Shown here: positions 28,273 to 37,300 of the stretch, piece by piece
Layout: the number at the start of each line of letters is the position of its first letter
Numbering within the stretch: position 1 is the first letter of the stretch
Assembly: GCF_000058485.1 (NCBI RefSeq)
Contig: NC_008278.1
Location: 6,752,962 to 6,816,961, forward strand
DNA length: 64,000 bases
From: Frankia alni ACN14a
Lineage (GTDB): Bacteria > Actinomycetota > Actinomycetes > Frankiales > Frankiaceae
Direction of reading: 5' to 3'
Made by a program: the position numbers and the translations under genes
Notes under the pieces: model-generated
The model's database searches: none
Seen by the model: only the letters and a program-made list of their open reading frames with translations
Told to the model about the DNA's origin: nothing

Positions 28273-29673
28273 TCAGCGGGGTGGTGTGGGCGTCCGGGGC
28301 GGTGGGGCGCCGAAGAGGGCTCGGTAGCGCTGGGCGGCGCGGGGATTGCTCGGCGGGTCGATCAGCGAGGACTGCACATTGCCCGCATCGGTCGCGGTGA
28401 AGTACGCCTCGTAGGCGAGGTTCGCCCGGTTCGCCTGGAACAGCTCGTACATCTTCTGGACGTAGAACGGGTTGTCCGCGCCACCGCCGGCCGAGCGGAC
28501 GACGCCCCATTCCGGCACCGCGAACCTCTTGCCATGCTCGCGAGCGAACCGGGCGACCGTGCAGGCGCCCGAATCCAGGTTGCACTGGGCGTCGAAGGAC
28601 GCGCGGGTGAAGGACGGCGGGTAGGAGTCGTAGGCGTCGATGCTGACGACGTCGACGAACGCGTCGCCGGGATAGGCGGCCCAGATGTTGTCGCCGTTGG
28701 GCATCGCGTCCCGGTGGGCCGAGACGTTCCAGTCGATGCGGACGCCGGGCGAGGTGGAGCGGATCGCGGTCACCACCCGCTGGTAGCAGGTCCGCCAGGT
28801 GGCGGTGTCGCGCGGGTACCACCAGAACCAGTCGCCGTTGAACTCCCAGCCGAGTCGGACGTAGGCGTCCCCGCGGCCGTTGCGTACCAGCGTCCGCCCG
28901 AACGTCGCCCAGTTGGCGTCGTAGTCGCCGCGGGCGCAGGCGGCCTCGTTGCCGTCCTGCGGAAACAGCGGCTGGGCGATGGACACCTTCCCGGGGTAGG
29001 CGTCCGGGCGAAGCCCCGACAGCGGCCAGTCGTCGGCGACGATCTTCCGCCAGCTGTCGCGGACGGTGAACACCACGGCGACGTCGGTCCGGCGGCCGAG
29101 CCAGCGTTCCCACCCGGCCAGATCGTGGGGCGGGTTGGCGTTGGCGCCCGAGGGCCAGGTGACGCCGCCCGCCGCCGCAGCGGTCGGGTTCGTTCGGCCG
29201 GCGCCGCGCTCAGCGCCGCCGCCACCACCGGCGCCGCCAGCACCCCCATCACCCCCGCCACGGAGCGTGACCAGCCCCACGGCACCGAGCACGACCACGA
29301 GGATCGCCGCGAGCGCGGTACCGGCCAGCGCCCGTCCGCGCCGTGACGGCGGCCTCCCAGGCCGAAACAGCCGCCACCGCGATCCGCCCGAGCCGCCGAT
29401 TCCGCCAGACCCGCCAGACCCGCCAGACCCGCCCGATTCACCGGACAGGCCGGAGTCACCGGACGACCCGGGGCCCGTGGACGCGCCAGAGTCCACGGAC
29501 CCCGAGGTCCGGATGCCCGGCAGCGGCATGGTGCCGGTGTCGGCACCGGGCTGGCCGGGCCCGCCACGCCCCCTGATCGAAACGGCGCGGGTCGGCGAGG
29601 TGTCGCCCCGCCGCGGACCGAACCGGTCGGACGGGGGCGGACGCCCTCCCGGCACGATGCCGGAATAGCGCAC
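28273..29673 (-). CDS. Second membrane-anchored GH26-like glycoside hydrolase (paralogue)
   Basis: 466 residues with the same plan as the protein at 19342: a disordered Gly/Ser-rich cytoplasmic segment containing a (GGSGGSG) tract, one membrane helix at about 118-140 (ALAGTALAAILVVVLGAVGLV), then the catalytic domain. RLGWEFNGDWFWW and FAVPEWGVV carry the two expected catalytic glutamates, with IDWNVSAH and VVSIDAYDSYPPSF between them, and the two domains align over their whole length. The GTG start at 29673 has GGAGG 6 bases upstream. The paralogues bracket the five-gene operon in the same orientation, consistent with duplication and with trimming or release of the glycan outside the membrane. 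Confidence 0.85.
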   Translation of the reverse strand: MRYSGIVPGGRPPPSDRFGPRRGDTSPTRAVSIRGRGGPGQPGADTGTMPLPGIRTSGSVDSGASTGPGSSGDSGLSGESGGSGGSGGSGGIGGSGGSRWRLFRPGRPPSRRGRALAGTALAAILVVVLGAVGLVTLRGGGDGGAGGAGGGGGAERGAGRTNPTAAAAGGVTWPSGANANPPHDLAGWERWLGRRTDVAVVFTVRDSWRKIVADDWPLSGLRPDAYPGKVSIAQPLFPQDGNEAACARGDYDANWATFGRTLVRNGRGDAYVRLGWEFNGDWFWWYPRDTATWRTCYQRVVTAIRSTSPGVRIDWNVSAHRDAMPNGDNIWAAYPGDAFVDVVSIDAYDSYPPSFTRASFDAQCNLDSGACTVARFAREHGKRFAVPEWGVVRSAGGGADNPFYVQKMYELFQANRANLAYEAYFTATDAGNVQSSLIDPPSNPRAAQRYRALFGAPPPRTPTPPR

Positions 29674-30157
29674 GTTACACCTCCACGCTGTGGACAGATG
29701 GTCGCCTGGCGCCGGAACGACCGGACGTCATCGCGACAGCAATGAACGACCGACCCCGCCGCACAGGTACGAGAACAGGCTTCGGCCGCGGACGATAACG
29801 CCACCCCGATACCAGGAACCCGGGTCTTCACCCGGGGAGTTCTCAGGTCGGAGAACCTCTCCGACCGCGGTCGTCCGGCCGACCTGCGTCATTATTCACC
29901 CGACCGCGCCAGGTTCCTGGAAGACACCACGAGGATGACTGCGCGCGGTGACGGTTGGGCGACCCTGCGCCCCGGGAAAGGGCCGAAGACCACGGTGGAG
30001 GGCGTCCGATCGGCGCCGGTTAGACTTGCCGACGGTGCCGTCCACGCACGGCGCACCGGGCCGCCGTGCGGGGCCACCCGGCTATCGTCCGCAGCGTTCA
30101 CCGCCGCCCACCCGGCCGCGGTGCGCCCGCCGACCGAGAACGGGGGACGGGGAAGCA
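29674..30157. other. Divergent regulatory region upstream of the Wzy-like gene
   Basis: About 480 bases between the second GH26-like gene and the polymerase gene. It contains the hairpin cluster at 29819-29866. No credible gene was found in either direction. Confidence 0.5.
29819..29866 (+). promoter_or_regulatory. Cluster of hairpins with mutually exclusive pairing
   Basis: Hairpin 1 is CCCGGGT-CTTC-ACCCGGG (29819-29836). Hairpin 2 is GGTCGGAGA-ACC-TCTCCGACC (29846-29866). A third pairing, GTTCTC (29839-29844) with GAGAAC (29851-29856), uses part of the left arm and loop of hairpin 2, so the two cannot form together. This is the layout of an attenuator, or of nested operators, about 290 bases upstream of the Wzy-like start. 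Confidence 0.45.
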
Positions 30158-31513
30158 GTGGTAACCACCACCCTCACGACCAGGATTCCGCGGTCGTGGG
30201 TGATCCCGACCCAGGAGGCGGGCGGCAGCCGGACGGTCAACGACGCGACGCTGCGGCTGCTCACCATTCTGCTGTTCTTCGAGATCTTCTTCCAGCGGAT
30301 CGCCATCCCCGTCGGCGGCTCACAGGTCCAGGTGATCCTGCCGATCACCTACGTCTGCGCGGCGATCATGGTCAGGCGTGGCGGCCTGAGCCGGAACTCG
30401 GGCCGCATGACCGGTTACCTGGTGGCGATGACGGCGTGCTCGCTGTCGGCTCTCGTCTCCTTCCTGCGACAGAAGGACAGCACGTCTCTGACGTCGCTGT
30501 TGCTGCTGCTGGCGACGTATGTCCCGTTCGTCTTCGGCCTGCGCCCCGCCGACGCCCGGGCACTGCTGCCCCGGCTGCTCGACCGCTTCCTCATCATGAT
30601 CACAGTGCTGGCCGGGCTGGCCCTGTTCCAGTTCGCGATTCAGCTCGTCGGCGTTCCCTACACCGACGTGGTCAAGAACATCGTGCCGTCGAACTTCCTG
30701 ATGCACGGCTTCAACACCTCCTACCCGGTCCAGTACGGATCGTCGCTGTACAAGTCGAACGCCTTCGTCTGCCTGGAAGCGTCGTTCTGCTCGCAGTTTC
30801 TGGGTTTCGGCATCGTGGTCTGTGTCCTGCGCAACGGCGGCTGGTGGCGGCTGCTCATGTTCGTGCTGGCGATTCTCAGCACCGTTTCCGGCACCGGTCT
30901 GCTGCTGCTGGCCTGCGCGGGTGTGCTGCTCGCCGTCCACAAGGGCGCCAAGTTCGCGTTCACCGCCCTGGTCGGCGTGGGCCTCATCGCCCTGGTCATC
31001 AGCTTCACCCCGGCGTCGAGCATCTTCGCGGCCCGGGCGACGGAGACGTCCTCGTCGACGTCCAGCGGCAGCCTGCGGTTCGTCCAGCCCTACCAGCGCA
31101 CCTGGGAAGCGCTCGGCAGCGATCCGGCGACGGTCGCGTTCGGCTCCGGCTCGGGTTTCGCCGACCGCGACGCGGGCGAGTTCTTCCGTCGCACCGGTCT
31201 GCCGCTGAACTACGCGCTCGTGCCGAAGCTCGTCCTCGAGTACGGGGTCCTCGGCACGGTGACGTTCCTCAGCTTCATCGTGGCGATGTTCGTCCGTGGC
31301 TCGCAGTCGTTCGTGCTCTCCGGCTCGGTGTTGATCTTCTATACTGTGCTGTCCGGCGGCCTGCTGGCCCCGGTCGTCACCGGTCTCGGCCTGCTGCTCG
31401 TCGCCTGGTTCACGGTCGCGCCGGAGGAGTCGCTCCAGCTGGCGGAGGATCCCGGGCCACCGCCGCCGGCCTCCTCGGCCCCCGCGCAGCGCAGGTCCTT
31501 CGCCGGCATCTGA
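30158..31513 (+). CDS. Wzy/O-antigen ligase-like polysaccharide polymerase
   Basis: A 451-residue integral membrane protein with roughly ten hydrophobic segments spread over its length (for example LLTILLFFEIFF, VILPITYVCAAIMV, FLIMITVLAGLALFQFAI, LLMFVLAILSTVSGTGLLLLACAGVLLAV, FTALVGVGLIALVISF, VLIFYTVLSGGLLAPVVTGLGLLLVAW). A large extracytoplasmic loop before the last helices (about residues 290-370) is the usual catalytic loop of Wzy/WaaL proteins. It would join lipid-linked repeat units outside the membrane. The GTG at 30158 is preceded by GGGGA; the frame opens further upstream but those residues are Arg/Pro-rich and not membrane-like. Neighbouring Wzz- and Wzx-like genes support the role. 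Confidence 0.78.
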   Translation: MVTTTLTTRIPRSWVIPTQEAGGSRTVNDATLRLLTILLFFEIFFQRIAIPVGGSQVQVILPITYVCAAIMVRRGGLSRNSGRMTGYLVAMTACSLSALVSFLRQKDSTSLTSLLLLLATYVPFVFGLRPADARALLPRLLDRFLIMITVLAGLALFQFAIQLVGVPYTDVVKNIVPSNFLMHGFNTSYPVQYGSSLYKSNAFVCLEASFCSQFLGFGIVVCVLRNGGWWRLLMFVLAILSTVSGTGLLLLACAGVLLAVHKGAKFAFTALVGVGLIALVISFTPASSIFAARATETSSSTSSGSLRFVQPYQRTWEALGSDPATVAFGSGSGFADRDAGEFFRRTGLPLNYALVPKLVLEYGVLGTVTFLSFIVAMFVRGSQSFVLSGSVLIFYTVLSGGLLAPVVTGLGLLLVAWFTVAPEESLQLAEDPGPPPPASSAPAQRRSFAGI

Positions 31514-31580
31514 GACCGCCTCGCCGGCCCCGCCCGGTGAGCCCGGCGCCCCGAACTGGCGACCATGGAGGTGCCGACCG

Positions 31581-32264
31581 GTGGACGACGACCTGATACA
31601 GGGCTGGCGAGCCGTCGACGACTATCTCGTCGACACCCTCGTCGACGAGGACGACACGCTGCGGCAGGCGCGGGCCGCGAGCCACGCGGCCGGGCTGCCG
31701 CCGATCGAGGTCGCGGCGAACCAGGGTGCGTTCCTGGCCCTGCTCGTCCGCCTCGTCTCCGGCCGGCGGGTGCTGGAGGTGGGCACCCTCGGCGGGTACT
31801 CGACGATCTGGCTCGGGCGGGCCGTCGGGCCGACCGGCCGGGTGGTCACCCTGGAGGTCGATCCCCATCACGCCGAGGTGGCCCGGGCCAACCTGGAGCG
31901 TGCCGGCCTCGGCGCCGTCGCCCAGGTCGTGCTCGGCCCCGCCGTCGACTCGCTCGACGCGCTGATCGCGGCCCGGCCCGAGCCGTTCGACCTCGTGTTC
32001 ATCGACGCGGACAAGCAGAACAACGCGCGGTACCTCGCCGCCGCGCTGCGCCTGACCCGACCCGGCAGCGCGATCGTGATCGACAACGTGGTGCGCCGCG
32101 GGGCTGTCGTCGACCCTGCCCACACGGACCCCGACGTTCTGGGGACCAGGGCCGTCCTGGGCCTCGTGCGGGCGGAGCCGCGGCTGACGGCGACCGCGCT
32201 GCAGACCGTGGGCAGCAAGGGCTGGGACGGTTTCGTCCTCGCGCTGGTCGGTCAGCCCCGCTGA
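31581..32264 (+). CDS. Class I SAM-dependent O-methyltransferase (family 3)
   Basis: A 227-residue enzyme of the catechol-OMT-like family. The SAM-binding motif VLEVGTLGGYSTIWLGRAV is at about residues 64-82, VVTLEVDPHHAEVARANL follows, and the metal-binding FIDADKQNN is near 140. It would methylate a hydroxyl using a divalent metal. The GTG at 31581 has GGAGG 9 bases upstream. It follows the polymerase gene by 67 bases and ends before a terminator. It may methylate the glycan, but members of this family also act on small phenolics. Confidence 0.88.
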   Translation: MDDDLIQGWRAVDDYLVDTLVDEDDTLRQARAASHAAGLPPIEVAANQGAFLALLVRLVSGRRVLEVGTLGGYSTIWLGRAVGPTGRVVTLEVDPHHAEVARANLERAGLGAVAQVVLGPAVDSLDALIAARPEPFDLVFIDADKQNNARYLAAALRLTRPGSAIVIDNVVRRGAVVDPAHTDPDVLGTRAVLGLVRAEPRLTATALQTVGSKGWDGFVLALVGQPR

Positions 32265-32340
32265 CCTGACAGGAACTCGCGGCCGGCCCCTCGGCCGCGC
32301 CGCACCTGCGCGGCTGCCGCGCCGCGAGGGGCGGGCCCCT

Positions 32341-32389
32341 GGTACGACCTGTACGGTCCAGGCCTCGAAACCGTACCGAAAGCACCGCA
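32341..32389. repeat. Diverged copy of the nested inverted-repeat family
   Basis: GTACGGT (32351-32357) pairs with ACCGTAC (32370-32376). The flanks GGTACG on the left and GCACCGC on the right correspond to the outer arms GGTGCG and GCACCGC of the copies at 41918 and 55651. It lies between the methyltransferase stop and the terminator. Confidence 0.65.
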
Positions 32390-32398
32390 CAACCGGCG

Positions 32399-32428
32399 CG
32401 GCCCCGCTCCTGGCGAGGAGCGGGGCCG
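32399..32428. terminator. Strong bidirectional terminator hairpin
   Basis: CGGCCCCGCTCCT (32399-32411) pairs perfectly over 13 bases with AGGAGCGGGGCCG (32416-32428) across the loop GGCG, followed by TTGCT. It separates the convergent methyltransferase and Wzz-like genes. Confidence 0.85.
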
Positions 32429-32534
32429 TTGCTGTCGGTCTGCCAGCGCCGCCGGGCGAGCCGTCCTGCGGAGCTGGCCGCCGGGCGGGGCTGCGCGAGG
32501 CTGCCCGGGGCTGCTTAGTGCTGTGCGGGGCGGG

Positions 32535-34106
32535 TTACCGGGCGGGGCGGGCGTAGCGGTCGGTGACCTCGGGGTCCATGCCGCCGCGCTTGCTCGGCGG
32601 GCCTTCGCCGCCCACCGGCGAGTTCGACGTGATCGTGTCGACCGAGGAGCGACGCTCCGGGACGGCGCTGCCGGTCGCCCGGCGGATGCCGGTCCGGCCG
32701 TCGTGGACGACGCCCACGACGCGCTCGGCCAGCGCCGGCCAGTCCCGCGGCACCTGCTCGAGCTCCTTGAGGTGCGTCTCGGTGGACGTGATGACGACGA
32801 CCGCGTCGGCCTGGATCGCCGACGCCGCGGTCATCGGCAGCTCGGCCAGCGCCGAGGTGACCAGGATGACCAGGTCGACGACGGGCGCGCGGTCGGCGAG
32901 GATCGGCGCGAGGCCGCCGGGGCGCGCGGCCCGGGCCGGCGAGACCCGGTTGTAGAGGATGTGACCGCGGCCGGTGCCGGACGAGCGCGCCAGGCAGGTG
33001 GGCTCGTGGGCCCAGCGCGGCAGCTCCCCGGAGGTCGCCCGGGGCAGGCCCTCCAGCGACGCCCGCACCTCCGACGACGGGGAGGTGTCGAGGATCAGCA
33101 CGACGCCCTGGTCGTCCGACCAGGCGGCGGCGACGGAGGAGACGAGGTCGGCGGCGAGGTCTCCGCGCGACGCCGGGGTGAACGCGACCACCTTGCTGGT
33201 CGGCGACATCACCGCCGACATCGCCGAGACGAGCGTCTCGGCCGCGCTCGCGGTCGTGCGCCCCGGCTCCAGCGCCGCGATCAGCGGGACGCCCAGGGTG
33301 TCCGACGGGTTGTGCGGGTCGAGGATGGTCGGCCGCCGCTGGTACATGATCCAGATGGCGGCGATGGAGCCGAGCAGGCCCACGATCGCCGCGACGAGGA
33401 CGTTGCGCAGCAGGTTGGGACCGCCCTGCCCGTCGGCGACCGGCGGCTCGGCCAGCTTCACCGCGGAGCTGCCCACCGCCGCGGCGGTGCGGGCGTCGGC
33501 GATCTTCTGGTTCAGCTGGGAGATCTGGTTACTACGCACGGTGACATCGTTTGCTGCTGCGGCATCCGCGCCCTGGTTGGCCGTGGTCCCCTCGTTGACC
33601 AGCTGATCACGAAGCTTGATCAGCGCGTTCACCGAAGCTTCGCTGTTGGCGCCGTAGCTCGTCAGCAGCGTGCTGTAGGCCGTCTCGGCGGACTTGACCA
33701 GGGAGTTCGCCGCCTCCTGCGACGGCCCCTTGCCCTTGATGACGAAGAAGTAGCCCGCGTCCGACGGGGAGGTGCTCAGCCGGCTCGACACGTCCGACTC
33801 GGACAGCTTGAGGTCCTTCGCGATCACCGCGACCGCCGCCGAGGACTGGGCGAACTGCGCCTGGGTCTGGACGAACCGGGTGGCGTCGACCGAGTTGGCG
33901 CCCAGCGTGTCCGAGGTGGTGGAGAGGAACACCCGCGCGCTGGACGAGTAGGTGGCCGACTGCGCCTTGGAGTAGATCGCCGCCAGCGCCGCGAAGATCA
34001 CGACCACGATCGCGATGATCAGCAGGCGCGGCTGGATGATGCGGAACAACGAGGGAGCGGACGGGGCCCGGCTGGTCTCGCCACCCGCCTGTGCGTTGCG
34101 GCTCAT
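32535..34106 (-). CDS. Wzz/BY-kinase-like chain-length protein with a degenerate nucleotide site
   Basis: A 523-residue polysaccharide co-polymerase. One membrane helix lies at about residues 28-46 (LLIIAIVVVIFAALAAIY), then a helical periplasmic domain of about 180 residues, and a second helix near 238-256 (LLRNVLVAAIVGLLGSIAAIWIMY). A cytoplasmic domain collinear with bacterial tyrosine kinases follows. Where BY-kinases have the Walker A GxGKT/S motif this protein has FTPASRGDLAADLVSSV, and Walker A' reads VVLILDTSPSSEVR. The essential Lys is gone and there is no terminal Tyr cluster, so it is probably a pseudo-kinase that only sets chain length or binds a partner. Its ATG overlaps the stop of a 25-codon leader ORF. 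Confidence 0.85.
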   Translation of the reverse strand: MSRNAQAGGETSRAPSAPSLFRIIQPRLLIIAIVVVIFAALAAIYSKAQSATYSSSARVFLSTTSDTLGANSVDATRFVQTQAQFAQSSAAVAVIAKDLKLSESDVSSRLSTSPSDAGYFFVIKGKGPSQEAANSLVKSAETAYSTLLTSYGANSEASVNALIKLRDQLVNEGTTANQGADAAAANDVTVRSNQISQLNQKIADARTAAAVGSSAVKLAEPPVADGQGGPNLLRNVLVAAIVGLLGSIAAIWIMYQRRPTILDPHNPSDTLGVPLIAALEPGRTTASAAETLVSAMSAVMSPTSKVVAFTPASRGDLAADLVSSVAAAWSDDQGVVLILDTSPSSEVRASLEGLPRATSGELPRWAHEPTCLARSSGTGRGHILYNRVSPARAARPGGLAPILADRAPVVDLVILVTSALAELPMTAASAIQADAVVVITSTETHLKELEQVPRDWPALAERVVGVVHDGRTGIRRATGSAVPERRSSVDTITSNSPVGGEGPPSKRGGMDPEVTDRYARPAR

Positions 34107-34180
34107 GACGCGCCCGCCTCGGACTCAGGACGGGCGGACCGGGCCCGCACGCGGATCGGAGGGTCGGCGAGCTGACGCAT
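34103..34180 (-). CDS. 25-residue leader peptide ORF coupled to the Wzz-like gene
   Basis: The ATG at 34178-34180 is preceded by GGAGG with a 5-base spacer, a stronger site than that of the gene it precedes. The ORF encodes MRQLADPPIRVRARS plus ten further residues (25 in all) and its TGA overlaps the ATG of the Wzz-like gene (ATGA at 34103-34106). The peptide is Arg/Pro-rich with no signal or membrane segment. It is best read as a translational-coupling or regulatory leader; it could also be a genuine small protein. Conservation in relatives would decide. Confidence 0.5.
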   Translation of the reverse strand: MRQLADPPIRVRARSARPESEAGAS

Positions 34181-34309
34181 CGACACCTCCAGCAGGACGT
34201 GAAGCGGACTCAAAGTGGCCCCCCACAGGAGCATCCGGCCCGATTGCCGGACCACGGTCTAGATCTGACGAACCGATTTGTGAGCATAGCCGATAGCGGA
34301 TAGTAAACG

Positions 34310-34323
34310 GTCATAGCTATGAC
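34310..34323. promoter_or_regulatory. 14-bp perfect palindrome in the promoter zone of the Wzz-like gene
   Basis: GTCATAGCTATGAC is its own reverse complement and lies in an unusually AT-rich stretch for this genome (34270-34325), 130 bases upstream of the leader ORF and just past the end of the flippase gene. Nearby ATAGC repeats (34285-34302) add to the pattern. It is a likely operator for a dimeric regulator. Confidence 0.5.
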
Positions 34324-34340
34324 TGGCGCCGCGATGGCGT

Positions 34341-37300
34341 TCAGGTGTCGCCTCTGCCACGCCGCGGGCCGGTTCCGCGACGATGACCGTCGCGCTGACC
34401 TCCCCGGGCGAGACCCCTACCGTCCACATCATCCACCGACCCGATACCTCGCTCGGAATCACCCGACTTCCCCCGCGGGGATGGACGGTCACGATCCGTG
34501 CGGACCTGCCGCGGTCGCGGAGGCTCCCGCCGCAACTCTTCCGGGACGTCAGATTTCCGAACTTTTGTCGAGCTATTTCCGTCCCGTCGTTTTGTGCTGG
34601 ACCTATCACGCCGCGCCGAACCTTCGGTCAACTGCCACCCGCCGGTCATTTCCGCCTCGTCGAACCCGCCGACGGGCGGGCGACTCGCGGCCTGTCGCCG
34701 TCCCCCGGAAGAACGATGATCCGACCGTGATCGTCCCCGTTCGGGCGACCAGCCGCCCGCGAGGCCGGCATCGGCGCCGCCACGCGGCGTCCCTGCCGGC
34801 ACCGGCTCGGCCAACGCCCGCGCGGGCGGCCTCGCGCCACGGTCCGACCACCCTGCGCGGCCGTCACGCCCCTCGCCCGGACGGGGCCGTCGCGACGTGC
34901 GCCCACGGGCGCCACCACCGCCGGATTCACCGGTAAGCGGACGCGCCGGATCGACGGCGTCTCCCGACTCCCCCCGCGCCGCGCGCAGCGCCGCCTGCTC
35001 GGCGTCGTGTTCGCGACCGAGCCGACGGAGCAGAACGAACCACACCGGAGCGATGGCCCAGAAAGCAATGTTGAATCCGATCACCGCGCCGCGGGCCTCG
35101 CCGAGAACCGCCCCGAGGATGGGGAATCCGAGCAGCATCGGGGCGAAGGCCGCGTTCAGCCTGAAGGTGATCTTGGTCTTACCGAGCGCATAGACCATGC
35201 AGGCCGGTCCCACCGGGACCGCCGCCGCAAGATAGTGCAGGATCGACAGGCCCAGGATGTCCTTCGTCCCGTCCCAGGTGTCGCCCAGCAGGGCCTGGCC
35301 ATAGCGCTCCGGCAGGAAGTAGAAGATCAGGCTCCAGGCGGCGCCGATCGCGAGGACCAGCCCGGACAGCGCGTACGCCGCCCGCTCCCGGGCGTGCACG
35401 TTCATCGAGGTCCGCTTGGAGAACTCGGGGAGCGCGAAGCTGACCACCCCGACCCCGACCACGGTGGTCGGGCCGAGCAGCGTCCGCGCCCCCTGCAGCG
35501 CACCGATCGTCGACAGCGACCCGACCGCCCCGATCGCCAGCATCGACGTCTGCAGGGCGCCCTGGACCGTGACGAACTCCGCCGCCAGATAGGTCGAGTC
35601 CGTCCTGTTCTCCGCCAGCCAGCTCCTGGTCGCCCCGGGCGACGGCCAGAAGCCGGCCTGGGCGATGCCGATGAGGGCGGCGACCAGGGCCGAGGCTCCC
35701 CAGGCCAGCACCAGCGGAGACGACTCGGTCACCCCGCGGTGGACGAGCAGCCAGATCCCGAGCATCTGGACGCCGGCCCACACGAGGTCGTTGAGGAACG
35801 CGCCGAACGGCCGGCCCATGGCGAAGAAGACGTACCGCCACGCATCCTGCAGGAGCAGGCCGGGCAGCACGAAGCCCATCGCCGTCAGCGACGATCCGAC
35901 GGGCCCGCCGACGGCAAGACCGACGCCGACGAACCCGACGCCGATCCCGATACCGAAGACGAACGACGAGCCGGTCGTGGCCGAGGCGGCCGTCCTGAAC
36001 GACGACGGCGTCGCGCCCGAGTAGTGCATGCTCAGCGGCATGCAGGTCGCGCCGCGACACAACCCGATCACAATGGCGAACAGCGTGTAGGCGATCCCGA
36101 ACGCGCCATACTCGACATCGCTGACCTGGCGCGCGATGAGGAACGAGATCGCGGCGTTCGTCGCGCTGGAGATGGCCTGGTCAGCGAGGGTCCAGATCGC
36201 TTTGGAGCGGGTGCTGGGGCCGCCCTCGCCGGCGCCGGGCCCTCGCTCGACAGCGTCGAGCTCATCGAGATCATCGAGATCATCGAGATCGACGCGGTCG
36301 ACGCGGTCGACGCGGCGGCCACGGTCGACGCGGCGGCGGCCACGGTCGTCGACCACTCCGCTGCCGTCGGCCCGGCGCCGCGCCGCGCCGCGCGCCCCCG
36401 CGCCACGCCGATCGATGAGTCCGGTGGCCGGATCGTCGGCGAGGCCCTCGTGGGCCGCGCCCGTGTCCGACGGATCGGACCGGACGCCGGGGCGCGGCCG
36501 GCCGGGCAACGACCCCCGGGCGACCACCTGGGTGGACTCCACGTCCGCCGGGGCGGCTCGGCGGCGGCGCCGGTGCGAACGGGGCGCGGGATCCTCGACC
36601 CGAGCGATGACCTCGGTCTGTTCGATGCGGAGGCGGTGCTGCAGGGCGCTCAGGTCGATCGTCGAGGTGATCGTGTGCGGCAGCGGGCTACCGCCCGGCA
36701 ACCGGCGCAGCCCCGGCAGCGCCGAGGTCTCCGGCGCGCTCGGCCCCGCACCCGCACCGCCCCGGGCGTCTGCCGGCCCCGGCTGGGACCCCGTCCCCAA
36801 GCCTGCAGCCGCGGCTGGAGCCGGGACTGAGCCGGGAACCGGAGCCGAGCCGGGAACCGGAGCTGAACCCAGAGCCGGGGCCGGGCCTGGGCCTGCGGCT
36901 ACGACGGGGCTTGGGTCTGGGGCCGGATAGGTGGGTCCGAACCCGGGCAGGCTGCCGCCCGCCTCGGGACCGCCGGCCTCGGCGGTCCGGCTGGAAGCTC
37001 GCGGCGCCGTGCTGACCGCGATCCAGCCCAGACCGGCGGATTCCGCGGGGGTTCGAGCTACCAGTGCAGGCCGCGCCCCAGGTCGAGGATCCGAATCCGA
37101 CGACGGCCCGGCAGAACCCGACGACCCGGCAGAACCCGACGGCGCACGGCCTTCCCCTGACCCGCGCGGACCCGAAGGAGAGCCGGGCGCCGACGACCCG
37201 GCGGAGGCCGGCGGGACGGAGCGCACGCCGGGTTCCACGGTGATCGCGCAGGGCGCCCGCCCCGTGGGCGGACCATCGGGTGGCCCTGGGGGGCCTAGCG

